Source: a virus | Length of the DNA: 43,227 nucleotides | Strand: one strand, 5' to 3' | IMG/VR virus record: IMGVR_UViG_3300030107_003322 | Location: 1 to 43,227 of that record | Shown here: positions 5,288 to 15,240 of the stretch, in pieces | Position numbering within the stretch: position 1 is the stretch's first letter | How the letters are laid out: each line of letters starts with the position of its first letter | Notes under the pieces: model-generated | The model's database searches: none | What the model saw: only the letters and a program-made list of their open reading frames with translations | What the model was told of the DNA's origin: nothing | Position numbers and translations under genes: made by a program

Positions 5288-7627
5288 ATGGCACATATAG
5301 ATTTTACAAATACACATCATAGTATACCAAAACAAAAAATACCTAATTCTAAAAAGACACAAAAATGGGGAGAGGAATGTGTAGAAGCTTATATTAGTTT
5401 ATCAGATATTGGAGGATTTGGTTCCCGCAGAGGCGATATACAGCAATTATATGATTTCTATAATGGTCATATTCTAGAGGATGATTATCACTACGTTTTA
5501 AAACCATACGGTAAAGCAAGACGTAACTTCCCATCTAAAATAAGAAATTATCCTATTATCAAACCTGTCGTAGATCTATTATTAGGAGAAAAGTCTAAAA
5601 GACCTCTTAATTACACAGTAGCTGTCGCTAATGCGGATACCATATCCCAAAAAGAAGAAATGAGGAAACAAAAGTTAATGCAAGTAATGCAACAACGTTT
5701 TGTTAATAGACTTAATGAAATGGGTCAACCTACAGGAAGTGCGTCTCAAGAAACAGAAATGCCTCAACATGTAGCGGAGTTATTTAATAAATCATATGTA
5801 GATCAAAGAGCAATTATAGGTCAAAATACTATTAGTTATTTGATGTATAAAGAAAATATATATGATAAGTTTCAAAAGTTATGGTTTCACTTTTTAGTAT
5901 CAGGAGAAGCATATACACATAGAGGTATAAGAAATAAAGAACCATTTTATGATATTATTAATCCTTTAGATATTGATTATGATAAAGATCCAGATGTAGA
6001 ATTAATAGAAGATGGAGATTGGGCTTTAGTTAGAAAAGATGCACATGTAAGTACAATAGTAGATACATATAGAGAATATTTAACTGATGCTCAAATTGAT
6101 AAATTAGAATCTCCAGAAGTATTTGATGATGGTTCATTTTTAATACATTCTATTAATCCTTCAGACGATAGAGTAAGAGGAGGCAGATCTAGACTTATTG
6201 AAGTAGTTACTGTATATTGGAAAAGTATTTCACGTGTAGGATTTTTATCTTATCCTGATCCAGTTACAGGAGATATAGAAACAATAGAAGTTCCAGATGG
6301 ATATAAAATGCCATCAGAATTAAAGAAAGAAGGAGCAGTTGTAGATTGGGGATGGATACCAGAAGTATGGGAAGGAACAAAGATTGGTGATAAAATATTT
6401 TGTAAAATAGGAAGAGTACAGAATCAGAGAAGATCTATGGATAATCCATCTATATGTAAATTACCTGTAAATGGTATTAAATATTCTGAGATAAATTCAG
6501 ATAATATATCTTTAGTTAAATTAGGATTACCATATCAAATTAATTATAATATTTATAAATATAGATTAGAGGTAGCTATTGCTAAATCAAAAGATATTAT
6601 TGCTCAATTTGATATTAATATGATTCCTAAGAAATGGGATATGGATAAGTTTATGTATTATATTGATGCTACTGGTATTGCATGGGTAGATTATAATAAA
6701 GAAGGAATGGTACTTAATCCACAACATCAAACAGTTATGGATTTATCAATTAAAACTATTGAACAGTATGTAGTTTTATTAGATTCTATATTACAAGAAT
6801 GGGAAAGATTATCAGGAGTTAATAGACAAAGACAAGGTGCTATTGGTCAGTATGAAGGTAAAGGTACATCTCAACAAGCTATTATGCAATCTTCTCATAT
6901 TACTGAAGATTACTTTAGAAAGATATCTCAATTAGAATCTAGTGACTTACAAGCTATGTTAGATTATTCTAAAATAGCATGGATAGACGGAAAGAAAACT
7001 TCTTTTGTTCAGCCTGATGGAGCTATAGAATTTTTATCAGTAGATCCATTAAAACATATGGAATCAGAATATGGTATTTTTATTACAGATTCTGGAGCAG
7101 ATATTGAGAAAAAACAAAAAGTAGAAATGCTAGCGCAGTCTATGATTCAAAATGGAGTACCAGCATCTATAGTAGCTGAAGCAATAGATAGTGATAGTTT
7201 TACTAAAATTAAAGAAAAAATTGCTAAAGCTGAAGCTATGCAGCAAAAATTAGAGCAAGCTCAACAAGAAGCTCAAAATCAAATAGCTCAACAACAAAAT
7301 GAGATAGCTCAACAAAAAATGCAGTATGATGCAGATCAAAGAGAGAAAGATAGAATGACTCAAATTGAAGTAGCTATGATTAATGCTCAAGCTAATGATC
7401 AAGAGCATGCAATGAAGATAGCTTTAGAAGCAGCTGAAATAAAACGTAAAGAAGCTGCAGATAAACAAAATGCTAAAATTGATAGAGAAAAAATTGCAGC
7501 AGATATTCAAATGAATAAGTTAGATAATGCAACTGATATTAAGATCAATAATGATGATAATAAAGTTGAAGAGAAAAAGATTAAAGCAATGGTAAAAGCA
7601 AAGCAAAATAATGGGTCTAACAAATAG
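5288..7627 (+). CDS. Portal protein
   Basis: The 779-residue product has portal features: a conserved early segment NYPIIKPVVDLLLGEK (about residue 88), a mid region with repeated Tyr-rich strands, SGVNRQRQGAIGQY (about 512-525), a helical stem/crown segment (SHITEDYFRKISQLESSDLQ), and a very long Gln/Ala/Lys coiled coil at the C-terminus (about 640-770). Portals form the dodecameric ring through which DNA enters and leaves and to which the neck attaches. Size is in the range of crAss-like portals, which carry comparable C-terminal coiled coils. It overlaps the next gene by 17 bases. Confidence 0.88.
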   Translation: MAHIDFTNTHHSIPKQKIPNSKKTQKWGEECVEAYISLSDIGGFGSRRGDIQQLYDFYNGHILEDDYHYVLKPYGKARRNFPSKIRNYPIIKPVVDLLLGEKSKRPLNYTVAVANADTISQKEEMRKQKLMQVMQQRFVNRLNEMGQPTGSASQETEMPQHVAELFNKSYVDQRAIIGQNTISYLMYKENIYDKFQKLWFHFLVSGEAYTHRGIRNKEPFYDIINPLDIDYDKDPDVELIEDGDWALVRKDAHVSTIVDTYREYLTDAQIDKLESPEVFDDGSFLIHSINPSDDRVRGGRSRLIEVVTVYWKSISRVGFLSYPDPVTGDIETIEVPDGYKMPSELKKEGAVVDWGWIPEVWEGTKIGDKIFCKIGRVQNQRRSMDNPSICKLPVNGIKYSEINSDNISLVKLGLPYQINYNIYKYRLEVAIAKSKDIIAQFDINMIPKKWDMDKFMYYIDATGIAWVDYNKEGMVLNPQHQTVMDLSIKTIEQYVVLLDSILQEWERLSGVNRQRQGAIGQYEGKGTSQQAIMQSSHITEDYFRKISQLESSDLQAMLDYSKIAWIDGKKTSFVQPDGAIEFLSVDPLKHMESEYGIFITDSGADIEKKQKVEMLAQSMIQNGVPASIVAEAIDSDSFTKIKEKIAKAEAMQQKLEQAQQEAQNQIAQQQNEIAQQKMQYDADQREKDRMTQIEVAMINAQANDQEHAMKIALEAAEIKRKEAADKQNAKIDREKIAADIQMNKLDNATDIKINNDDNKVEEKKIKAMVKAKQNNGSNK

Positions 7628-10600
7628 TCAAAAAGCTAGGATAGTAAAAATTGCTAAACAAGGAGGATTTCAAGGAGATTATACAGAATTATTTAGACAA
7701 GCAGAACAAGATAAAATTTTTGAAACTCCTGAAGTAAAACCTTATAAGAGCAATGAACATCTTAAAGATGGGTTTAAAATAGATCCTAAATCTTTACTTA
7801 TAGATAAGACACCTACTAGATTTAATACTAATCCAAATTTTCATACATCTAGCCATACGATGGAACCTAACTCTCGTGCCATTGTTAGATTCTTAATGGA
7901 TGAACAATATAAACCTTTAGTAAAACCACAATATAATCCTACTCAACCTCCTCCTAAACAAATGCCACATGGAGGATTTCATCCAGAAGGAGACAGTGCG
8001 TATTATACAGAGGATAATCCACAGCCTAATTTTCCTATTATGCCTCAAGTAATAGAAAAACCTCAAAAGCCTTTAGGCCAACCTAAAAAAGGTGAGAATA
8101 ATTTTTTTCGTAATGTATTTAAACAGGGTCCAATTGATGCATATCAAGAATCAGGTTTAGATGATTGGTCTCATATAGAAGATTGGGATGAAGCTTATAA
8201 TAATGCAAAAAGATGGTCTGTTGCTCATAATAAGAAAGATTATGAATTCACTTGGACAAATCCTGACACAGGGCATAAAGGACATTATAATATAAAATAT
8301 GCAGGTACTCCTGACCAAGAATTAGGAACTTATGGTATTAACGATAATTATGGTAATATTATACATCCTCAAGCTAGTGATTCTTATACTGTAAATAAAT
8401 ATAATTGGTTTGAAGATAGTAGATATCCTCCAAGTCATATAGCAGCATATAAAACAAGTGATCCAGATATATTTATAGATTGGGCAGATTTTCAAAAAGG
8501 AAGTGTAGCATCTACATATGGAAAAGGATTTACAAATAAAGATAGAAAACAAAAGGGATCTCAAACAATGGTTTTTAATGTTGATCAAGAACAATTTTTA
8601 AAAACACATTTAAAACTTCAAGCTTTATCTGATGAGGAATTAGAGGAAGAAGGTTTACTTGGGGGAACTATTTATAAAACATCTAAAGGAGATACAATAA
8701 AAACTTGGGCAGATTTTCACAAAGCTATACAAGAAGGAGATATTGAAGGGCATGAAGCTTATAATTTTTTAAGACATAATTGCTCTGATGTTACTAAAGA
8801 AGGGTTTGCTTTAGATATGAATGGTAATAAAGTTGCTAAAGTGCTTGGACTAGTAGATAGCCCAGCTAAAGTTTTAGATGCAATTAAATTAGGATTCCCA
8901 ACATTAGATGTTTCTGGTAGAGATAAAGATGCATATTATCATTTATATAAAAAAGCAAATGATTATTTAAAAGCAGGTGAATTTGAAGAGGTATTAAAAT
9001 TATCTTGGCCTTTAGTTAATGGTAATGATAGAAAAAGATCAATTGGATATATTCAAGAAGCATTAATAGGTGCGGGATATAAGTTACCTAAATCTACTAC
9101 TAAGTATGGTGATGTAGATCAAACATGGGGTCCTGAAACTAAAAGTGCATTAGAAAAATGGGAAAAAGATTCTGGGTATTGGCAAAGAACTGAAAAAATT
9201 AAAATGCATGAAGGAGGTATTGGTAAGCCTGGGGATATAGGATATATACCGCCACATACACATGCAGAAGGCTATTCTCATACAGAGGGTAGGTATGGTC
9301 ATCCTGAAATATCTAATACAAGTGATCTTACTTCTGCAGAATATATGCTAGGTTTAAATAATGGTTATAGTGGTGTACAGTCAAGTTTAATTGCTAAAGG
9401 ATATAAAGTAGAGGAAACTGGGAGCATGGACAACCAAACAAAAAATGCTATATTACAGTATTCTAATGAAAATTTATCACATTTACCTGTTATAGATAAA
9501 AATTGGAAATGGGATGGCATTGGATGTAGTGGTCATTCATGTTCTGAACAAGCTACTGATATGATTCATTTATTATATGATGGAATAGTTGATACAGATG
9601 TAGAAGCAGGAGCGGCACATAGTTGGTATAGACAAGGTTATATGTTAGATCATGGAGGACAAACTATTTGGTCACAGCAAGGAATTGGAACTTATACAAA
9701 AGAAGGAGTAATAGTAGGATCTAAAGAAGGTCCTCAATTACATAATTTTCCTCCAATGGATATATGGGATAAAGTTATGGTAGGGGATGTTGTACATTTA
9801 GGAGATGGGAAATACGATATGGATAATATGTCTCAAAGTTCAAGAAGTACGACTAATCCAGGAGGTGCGTATTATGAATCAGGTAATACAGGAGTTGGGC
9901 ATACAGGAATAATAATAGGTAGAGATCCTAATACAGGAATTCCTTTAATTATGCATGGAAATTCAGGAAAGATGTCAATAGAAAGAATAGATCGTATAGA
10001 TTGGGTAGGAAATACTGAAAGAGAGGATACGGAAGATCCTAGATTTAGACAAGAGTATTTTATTCAAGGTATAACAAGACCGCCTGGTTTAGTTAATAAT
10101 CCTGACGCAGTTCCTAATTATAATGCATTAGCTCCTTTTGTTGAATCTGGTGATGAATATGATATATATAGTTTTGAATTTAGTGAAGATTATCTTAATA
10201 CTTTATCTAGTGATCAACAAGAATATGCAAATTTCTTTGCTGATTATTTAGGAGGTTGGAACCACTTTGGACTAGATAATTATATAACTGAAGACGAGTT
10301 TGATAAGCGTAAAAATAGTAGCGGTAGATATGGTGTGTTTAAAAATTATGAGGAGTATATGGATGCCTATAATAAAGTCGAAGAAGGTTATTATTATGGG
10401 TATGTGAGAGACGGTGGTACTAAATTTGATCCTCATTCAGCTAATAAGAATGGACAGCCTACTAAAATATTCAATAGTACTAACGACATGGATGGTATTA
10501 AAGCAAATTCTCCTATACGTAAATTATCTAACATTACTATGATGTCAGAAAAAGAAATTGCTAACGCTGCTCAAATAGTATATGGAATTTATATGACAGA

Positions 10601-11573
10601 AACTGGAGATCCTGGAATGCTTGGAAGTAGTCAGAAAGGTATGCTTATGAATTGGGCAAAGGACACATTACCTACATATCTCAATGCTCAGCTTAAAGCA
10701 TATTCTGAATTTGATCTATTTATAGATGCAGAAGATTGGGAAACTGCTAAATCTCCTAAAAGTGAGGGTGCGTTACGTATAAAAGTTCCATATCAAATTA
10801 TGGATGCAGATAATAAGTTAACACAATTAGGTAGATGGTATGAGAAAGCAGGTTTAATACATCAAGATCACGAAGGTAATTGGATAAGTAATTTAGATGC
10901 TGGGGATGATATATTAGCTGGAATGCCAGGTAAACGTGGGTTAGCTAATTCTATTGATGCAGGAATACTTTTATTTTTAAAAAATAAACAAGACTTACGT
11001 ATGGATCCAAGATTTGATGCTGAAACTAATACTCTAGATGGAGTTCCTGTAGATTATATTGCAGCGTCTATGCATATGAATCCAAATATAGATAGAGAAA
11101 TATATAATAGTGGTAAATCTTCTTTAGGATGGATGAAGCTTGGAGATAGAAATTATTCTAATAATGTAGTTACACACGCTGCACATATGCAATCAAATTT
11201 AACAGAAACTAAAACTACATATTCTGATTATGAGCATACTGTACACGAATCTAAAACTACTAGCAATAATCATGCAAAACAAGATTGGATATATATGGCA
11301 GATAAAACAACATCAGTAATGGATGATATATATAATATTTCACTTGATGATAAGGATGGTTATGCTAGTCTGTTTTTAACAAATAATATAGCATTAAAAC
11401 AATTAAATACTCACTTAGATGATTTAATAGATAAAGGTGTTACACAAGCTAAAAACTTTAAAGATAGAATTGAATATGCTATAAAACTTAAAAAAGATAA
11501 TCCAGGTTATTCAGATAAAAAAATAATGGAATTAACCGATGAACACTACCAAGTAGTACGTGTAAGTAAATAA
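7611..11573 (+). CDS. Large virion-associated peptidoglycan hydrolase, CHAP/NlpC-P60-like with two PG-binding modules
   Basis: In the 1320-residue protein two peptidoglycan_binding_1-like modules are visible at about 473-527 (SIGYIQEALIGAGYKL ... WGPETKSALEKW) and 578-622 (YSGVQSSLIAKGYKVEE ... KNAILQY). A papain-like cysteine amidase domain follows: a candidate nucleophile C639 or C644 in GCSGHSC, then WDKVMVGDVVHLGDG, then the His motif VGHTGIIIG (H764) and IMHGNSG (H782). The N-terminal 180 residues are Pro-rich and unstructured-looking; the last 400 are helical. Without a signal peptide and lying between portal and scaffold genes, it is probably packaged in the capsid and used to open the cell wall during DNA entry rather than for lysis. 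The exact family (CHAP or NlpC/P60) is uncertain. Confidence 0.72.
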   Translation: MGLTNSQKARIVKIAKQGGFQGDYTELFRQAEQDKIFETPEVKPYKSNEHLKDGFKIDPKSLLIDKTPTRFNTNPNFHTSSHTMEPNSRAIVRFLMDEQYKPLVKPQYNPTQPPPKQMPHGGFHPEGDSAYYTEDNPQPNFPIMPQVIEKPQKPLGQPKKGENNFFRNVFKQGPIDAYQESGLDDWSHIEDWDEAYNNAKRWSVAHNKKDYEFTWTNPDTGHKGHYNIKYAGTPDQELGTYGINDNYGNIIHPQASDSYTVNKYNWFEDSRYPPSHIAAYKTSDPDIFIDWADFQKGSVASTYGKGFTNKDRKQKGSQTMVFNVDQEQFLKTHLKLQALSDEELEEEGLLGGTIYKTSKGDTIKTWADFHKAIQEGDIEGHEAYNFLRHNCSDVTKEGFALDMNGNKVAKVLGLVDSPAKVLDAIKLGFPTLDVSGRDKDAYYHLYKKANDYLKAGEFEEVLKLSWPLVNGNDRKRSIGYIQEALIGAGYKLPKSTTKYGDVDQTWGPETKSALEKWEKDSGYWQRTEKIKMHEGGIGKPGDIGYIPPHTHAEGYSHTEGRYGHPEISNTSDLTSAEYMLGLNNGYSGVQSSLIAKGYKVEETGSMDNQTKNAILQYSNENLSHLPVIDKNWKWDGIGCSGHSCSEQATDMIHLLYDGIVDTDVEAGAAHSWYRQGYMLDHGGQTIWSQQGIGTYTKEGVIVGSKEGPQLHNFPPMDIWDKVMVGDVVHLGDGKYDMDNMSQSSRSTTNPGGAYYESGNTGVGHTGIIIGRDPNTGIPLIMHGNSGKMSIERIDRIDWVGNTEREDTEDPRFRQEYFIQGITRPPGLVNNPDAVPNYNALAPFVESGDEYDIYSFEFSEDYLNTLSSDQQEYANFFADYLGGWNHFGLDNYITEDEFDKRKNSSGRYGVFKNYEEYMDAYNKVEEGYYYGYVRDGGTKFDPHSANKNGQPTKIFNSTNDMDGIKANSPIRKLSNITMMSEKEIANAAQIVYGIYMTETGDPGMLGSSQKGMLMNWAKDTLPTYLNAQLKAYSEFDLFIDAEDWETAKSPKSEGALRIKVPYQIMDADNKLTQLGRWYEKAGLIHQDHEGNWISNLDAGDDILAGMPGKRGLANSIDAGILLFLKNKQDLRMDPRFDAETNTLDGVPVDYIAASMHMNPNIDREIYNSGKSSLGWMKLGDRNYSNNVVTHAAHMQSNLTETKTTYSDYEHTVHESKTTSNNHAKQDWIYMADKTTSVMDDIYNISLDDKDGYASLFLTNNIALKQLNTHLDDLIDKGVTQAKNFKDRIEYAIKLKKDNPGYSDKKIMELTDEHYQVVRVSK

Positions 11574-11639
11574 AAAGTGGTATATAATAATAGTAAAACT
11601 ATAAACATAAAAAACAGAAAATAAATTAAATAATAATGT

Positions 11640-11647
11640 TAAATTTG
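11640..11647 (+). promoter_or_regulatory. Possible -7 box (TAAATTTG) before scaffold and capsid genes
   Basis: TAAATTTG fits TAnnTTTG and lies 17 bases upstream of the scaffold start in a 91-base gap, the largest gap in this part of the operon. No TTG is present at the right distance upstream. A separate promoter would suit the high demand for scaffold and capsid. Confidence 0.35.
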
Positions 11648-11664
11648 CATAAAAATAAATAGAT

Positions 11665-12780
11665 ATGGCAGACGAAAATAAGTTAAAATTAGACGACATT
11701 ACTTTTGATGATTTCATAAGTGATGGTTTGACGACTGAAGTAAAAGAAGAAAAAAGTAACGAAGCAGTCGTAGAAAAAAAAGAAGAAGTTACAGAAGAAG
11801 AAATTAAAGATGCTTCTAAAGAACTTGATGACGATGTAGAAGAAAAAGTCGTTGAAGAGGAAAAAGAAGTAGTTAGTAAAAAGAAAAGTAAACCTGAACC
11901 AATCGTTGAAGAAGAAGTAGAAAACGAAGAGGTTGAGGAAACTGTAGTAAATGAAGTTCTTTCTCAATTAGGATATGAATTTCCTGATGAGCAGTTTGAA
12001 GATACATCAGATGGTCTAGCAAAATTAGCTAAAGCTGTTGGAATGAAAATGGCTGAAGATCAATTAGACGGATTATTCAATGCTTATCCAGAAGTTCAAA
12101 AACATTTAGATTATCTTTTAAATGGAGGTAAGTCTGAAGATTGGATGAAATCATCTGTGCAAGTTACTGATTTTGAAAACATCAAAGTTACACAAGATGA
12201 TCTAAGAACACAAAGAGCTGTTCTTGGAGAGTATTTCAAATTGAAAGGACATGATGCAGAATTTATAAATGAGTTATTAGATGATTACACAGAAACTAAT
12301 AAACTTTATGATAAAGCTGTTAAAGCTAAAACTGCCCTTAATCAATATTATGTAAAAGAAAGAGATACTAGATTAGAGCAACAAAAAAGAGAGCAGTTAG
12401 CTAATCAACAAAGACAAAGAGAATTTTGGGATGATATAAATGATACAATCCAAAATTCAAAAGACTTTGCAGGTATTACAGTACCAGAAAGAGATAAAAA
12501 TAAGTTCTTTGATTATTTAAGTAAACCAGGTAGTGATGGTAAAACAGCTAGAGAAAAGGCTCATCAAGAGTCTTCTAAAGAAGTTAAATTAGCTATTGAT
12601 TACTTAATGTTTAAAGGATTTAATTTAAAAGATATAATCGCAACTAAAGCAAAAACAAGTAATGCTAAAAGTTTGCGTAAAAAACTTAAATCTACAGGAT
12701 CAGTTAAAGGAGCTGCTAGACCTAAAAGGAAAGGCGGATTTGATATAGAGTCTTTAGATTTAAACCTGAGTAACCTATAA
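11665..12780 (+). CDS. Acidic coiled-coil protein, probable capsid scaffolding protein
   Basis: The first 100 of 371 residues are an extremely Glu/Lys/Val-rich low-complexity stretch (blocks such as EEKVVEEEKEVVSKKK), followed by helical segments (SDGLAKLAKAVGMKMAEDQL; KRREQ-type coiled coil near 240-260) and a basic C-terminus (KSLRKKLKSTGSVKGAARPKRKGG). Acidic N-terminus, helical middle and basic tail, placed immediately upstream of the major capsid gene, is the usual pattern for scaffolds, whose basic end binds the capsid subunit. It forms the temporary core of the prohead. No protease domain is visible in it or in the window. Confidence 0.7.
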   Translation: MADENKLKLDDITFDDFISDGLTTEVKEEKSNEAVVEKKEEVTEEEIKDASKELDDDVEEKVVEEEKEVVSKKKSKPEPIVEEEVENEEVEETVVNEVLSQLGYEFPDEQFEDTSDGLAKLAKAVGMKMAEDQLDGLFNAYPEVQKHLDYLLNGGKSEDWMKSSVQVTDFENIKVTQDDLRTQRAVLGEYFKLKGHDAEFINELLDDYTETNKLYDKAVKAKTALNQYYVKERDTRLEQQKREQLANQQRQREFWDDINDTIQNSKDFAGITVPERDKNKFFDYLSKPGSDGKTAREKAHQESSKEVKLAIDYLMFKGFNLKDIIATKAKTSNAKSLRKKLKSTGSVKGAARPKRKGGFDIESLDLNLSNL

Positions 12781-12827
12781 AGCGCAAAAGGAGCTAGGTT
12801 GCTGTAACCCTTTAAATTTAAATAAAA

Positions 12828-14258
12828 ATGCAAGTATTAAAAACTTATTACAATGATGCGCAAATGACGGATACTAATTCGTTAGTAAATGCGCTATTGG
12901 AAAAGCCAGCTGAGCTTTCTCCAATAATTACACATCTTGCAGGAAGAGAAGATAGAAAATTTCCGTTAACTATGTTAACTGAAGGGGTTGGTAACTCTAA
13001 GTCTATTGATAGATGGGAGTATGAATACCGCGTAAAATCTCACACTATTAATACTCGTCCTCTTGCTGTGGCAAATGGTGGTTCTAACTTAGGTTTAGGT
13101 GGAAGCACTTTTGAATTAATATTTCCAGACAAATGGTTCATTTTCCCTTATACATTGATTTCACAATCAGGTGTACAAGCAAGAATTATGGCTGAGCCAA
13201 GAGCGGCTGGAAACAACTATGTCTACACAATGCAATTAGTAGATCCAGATGCAACGGCAACTTTGCCAGCTGCTGATCACGCTTTAGGATCAATCTGGGG
13301 TCAATTATATGCTAATGTTGGGGTTGACTTCTCTAGAGGTAATGCTTCTAATTGGAGTACACCAGGTATGGTAAGAAACAAAATTGGTACGGTTAGAAAA
13401 TCTTATCACTTCGCAGGAAATGCTAAGAACTACGTTGCTGAGTTTGCTTTACCTACTAAAGGTGGAAAAACTACCAAAATGTGGATGGACTATGAAGAGT
13501 ATCTACACATGTTATCTTTCAAAGAAGAATGTGAGTTACTTTACTGGTACGGAGAAAAAACTTATGGTAATGATGGAATAGTAAACATGACTGATGAAAA
13601 TGGGCAACCAGTAATCACAGGTCCTGGATTATTACAGCAAATTATCAATAAGGACACTTACTCTACTCTAACTGAAACTAAATTAACAAATCTTATCGGA
13701 GATTTATTCTACGGTATGACTGATGGATCTAATAAGAGCATCACATTGTTTACTGGTATTGGTGGAGCAAGAGAATTTGACAATGCATTAAAGAACTACC
13801 AAGGTGGTTTCCCTACTGCTTCTAATTGGACAGTAAATGCAGATAGTAAATTTATTACTGGGTCAGGACGTTCTTTAGGAATGACTGGTTACTTTACAAG
13901 TTATGACCATATTGATGGACATACAGTAAATGTGGTTAAACATCCAATGTTTGATCATGGTCCTGTAGCTCAAGCAAGATCTAAGCATCCTGTGACAGGT
14001 TACTCTATGGAATCATACAGAATGGTATTTGTTGATACATCTAATTATGATGGACAAGCAAACATTCAAATGATTAACAAGAAAGGACGTGAGTACTTAA
14101 GATGGGCAGTTGCGGGTTCTGTTGTTCCAGCAGGATTTGGATCTAGTGATCTACGAGCTTCTGACATTGATGGTGCAAGTGTACACATGCTTAAGACGGC
14201 AGGTATCGTTCTTAAGAGATTTGATACTTCTATTGATTTAGAGTGTGTGCGCGTATAG
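12828..14258 (+). CDS. Major capsid protein (HK97-fold, crAss-like)
   Basis: The 476-residue protein lies after the scaffold. Features include an N-terminal helix (DTNSLVNALLEKPAEL), a long E-loop-like segment (about 60-115), a central RKSYHFAGNAKNYVAEF region followed by ECELLYWYGEKTYG, and a GPGLLQQI segment that I associate with crAss-like capsid proteins. The C-terminal third includes LFTGIGGAREFDNALKNYQ and ends in LKTAGIVLKRF. Codons here are less A/T-skewed than those of most neighbours, as expected for a very highly expressed gene. It builds the icosahedral shell. A strong hairpin follows. Confidence 0.85.
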   Translation: MQVLKTYYNDAQMTDTNSLVNALLEKPAELSPIITHLAGREDRKFPLTMLTEGVGNSKSIDRWEYEYRVKSHTINTRPLAVANGGSNLGLGGSTFELIFPDKWFIFPYTLISQSGVQARIMAEPRAAGNNYVYTMQLVDPDATATLPAADHALGSIWGQLYANVGVDFSRGNASNWSTPGMVRNKIGTVRKSYHFAGNAKNYVAEFALPTKGGKTTKMWMDYEEYLHMLSFKEECELLYWYGEKTYGNDGIVNMTDENGQPVITGPGLLQQIINKDTYSTLTETKLTNLIGDLFYGMTDGSNKSITLFTGIGGAREFDNALKNYQGGFPTASNWTVNADSKFITGSGRSLGMTGYFTSYDHIDGHTVNVVKHPMFDHGPVAQARSKHPVTGYSMESYRMVFVDTSNYDGQANIQMINKKGREYLRWAVAGSVVPAGFGSSDLRASDIDGASVHMLKTAGIVLKRFDTSIDLECVRV

Positions 14259-14306
14259 TGAATGGCGTTAACTAACGTTTTCGTAGTCTATATATCTAGT
14301 TTTTTG

Positions 14307-14342
14307 TAGGATTGAGGGGGTGTAAAAACCCCCACCATCCTA
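14307..14342 (+). terminator. Strong hairpin after the capsid gene (terminator or transcript stabiliser)
   Basis: TAGGAT 14307-14312 pairs with ATCCTA 14337-14342, and GGGGGT 14316-14321 pairs with ACCCCC 14328-14333, separated by a small internal loop of three bases on each side. It is the most stable stem seen in the window. It lacks a clean T-tract (TTTCATAT follows), so it could either attenuate read-through or protect the capsid message from 3' decay. It lies in a 169-base gap with no credible gene. Confidence 0.6.
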
Positions 14343-14427
14343 TTTCATATAAAGAGAGTAGGGCCGAGTATTCTTACAAGCCTGAAAGGAAATCAACTTA
14401 ATTTAATAATTTAAAAAGAACAAAAAA

Positions 14428-15240
14428 ATGGCAAAAAGAAAAATAACAATTCTGCGTAAAGAGCCTACAGGGTTTTTACCTAAATCGGTTAGAGCAGAAT
14501 CAAGAATGTATATCAGTAGTGTTTATATGAATAGACAACCTTTAAAAGGGGTAACTTCTGATGAAGCAAAGAAATATTTAAATGGTATTTTAGATGTAGG
14601 ACCAGATCATGTAGACTGGCCTAAACATGAAAAACACTATTGGACAAATATGTCTATTATGATACCGTTTGGAGGAGTAGAATTAGATATATCTACTACT
14701 GCAGATGGAGAGCCTGAAAATATTGAAGATTGGTTAAGATATAAGTGGATATTAAAACATCCGCATGTAGGTTTAAACAAAGAAGAAATGATAGGCGATA
14801 TTAAAAAGAGATTTTTTATTCAAGACGCTCAAAGAGATTTGAGACAAGCGAATAATAAAATTCAACTTTTAAAAGATGCTGATAAAGAATTTATAAAATT
14901 ATCAGATAGTAAATCAGATATGAGAAGGGTATATCGTTTAATGGCAAATGATAATCCTGACAGATTAACTGATTTAGAAATTGAAAATAGACTTTATAGT
15001 TTAAAATCAGATAAACCTAGTAAATTTATTAGGATATCTCAAGATAAACATTTAAAAATGAAGTCTGAAATTGAAGAAATGTTAAGTGCTGAAATTTTAA
15101 GAAGGATAGGAAATCAAATTATTTACCAAGATGAAATTCTTGGAGATACGTTACAAGATACAGTTATTCATCTTACTGATAAAAAGAATTCAGGAAAATT
15201 AACAAGTTTAAGAGCGAAACTTAAAGAAGCAACTATTTAA
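14428..15240 (+). CDS. Conserved head/neck-associated structural protein, 270 aa
   Basis: Starts MAKRKITILRKEPTGFLPKS after an A-rich leader. It holds a strand-rich N-terminal 100 residues with WTNMSIMIPFGGVELDIST and a mainly helical rest (DIKKRFFIQDAQRDLRQANNKIQLL). I recall proteins with this outline directly after the capsid gene in crAss-like phages, but cannot assign a role; no enzymatic motif is present. Stop and next start overlap (TAATGA). Likely a minor head component or neck-assembly protein. Confidence 0.6.
   Translation: MAKRKITILRKEPTGFLPKSVRAESRMYISSVYMNRQPLKGVTSDEAKKYLNGILDVGPDHVDWPKHEKHYWTNMSIMIPFGGVELDISTTADGEPENIEDWLRYKWILKHPHVGLNKEEMIGDIKKRFFIQDAQRDLRQANNKIQLLKDADKEFIKLSDSKSDMRRVYRLMANDNPDRLTDLEIENRLYSLKSDKPSKFIRISQDKHLKMKSEIEEMLSAEILRRIGNQIIYQDEILGDTLQDTVIHLTDKKNSGKLTSLRAKLKEATI

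Noticed and set aside
11532-12833. Minus-strand open frames of 60-90 codons opposite the scaffold gene
   Set aside because: They are Phe-rich mirror images of the Glu/Lys-rich coding strand, lie entirely over a well-supported gene, and have no start context of their own.
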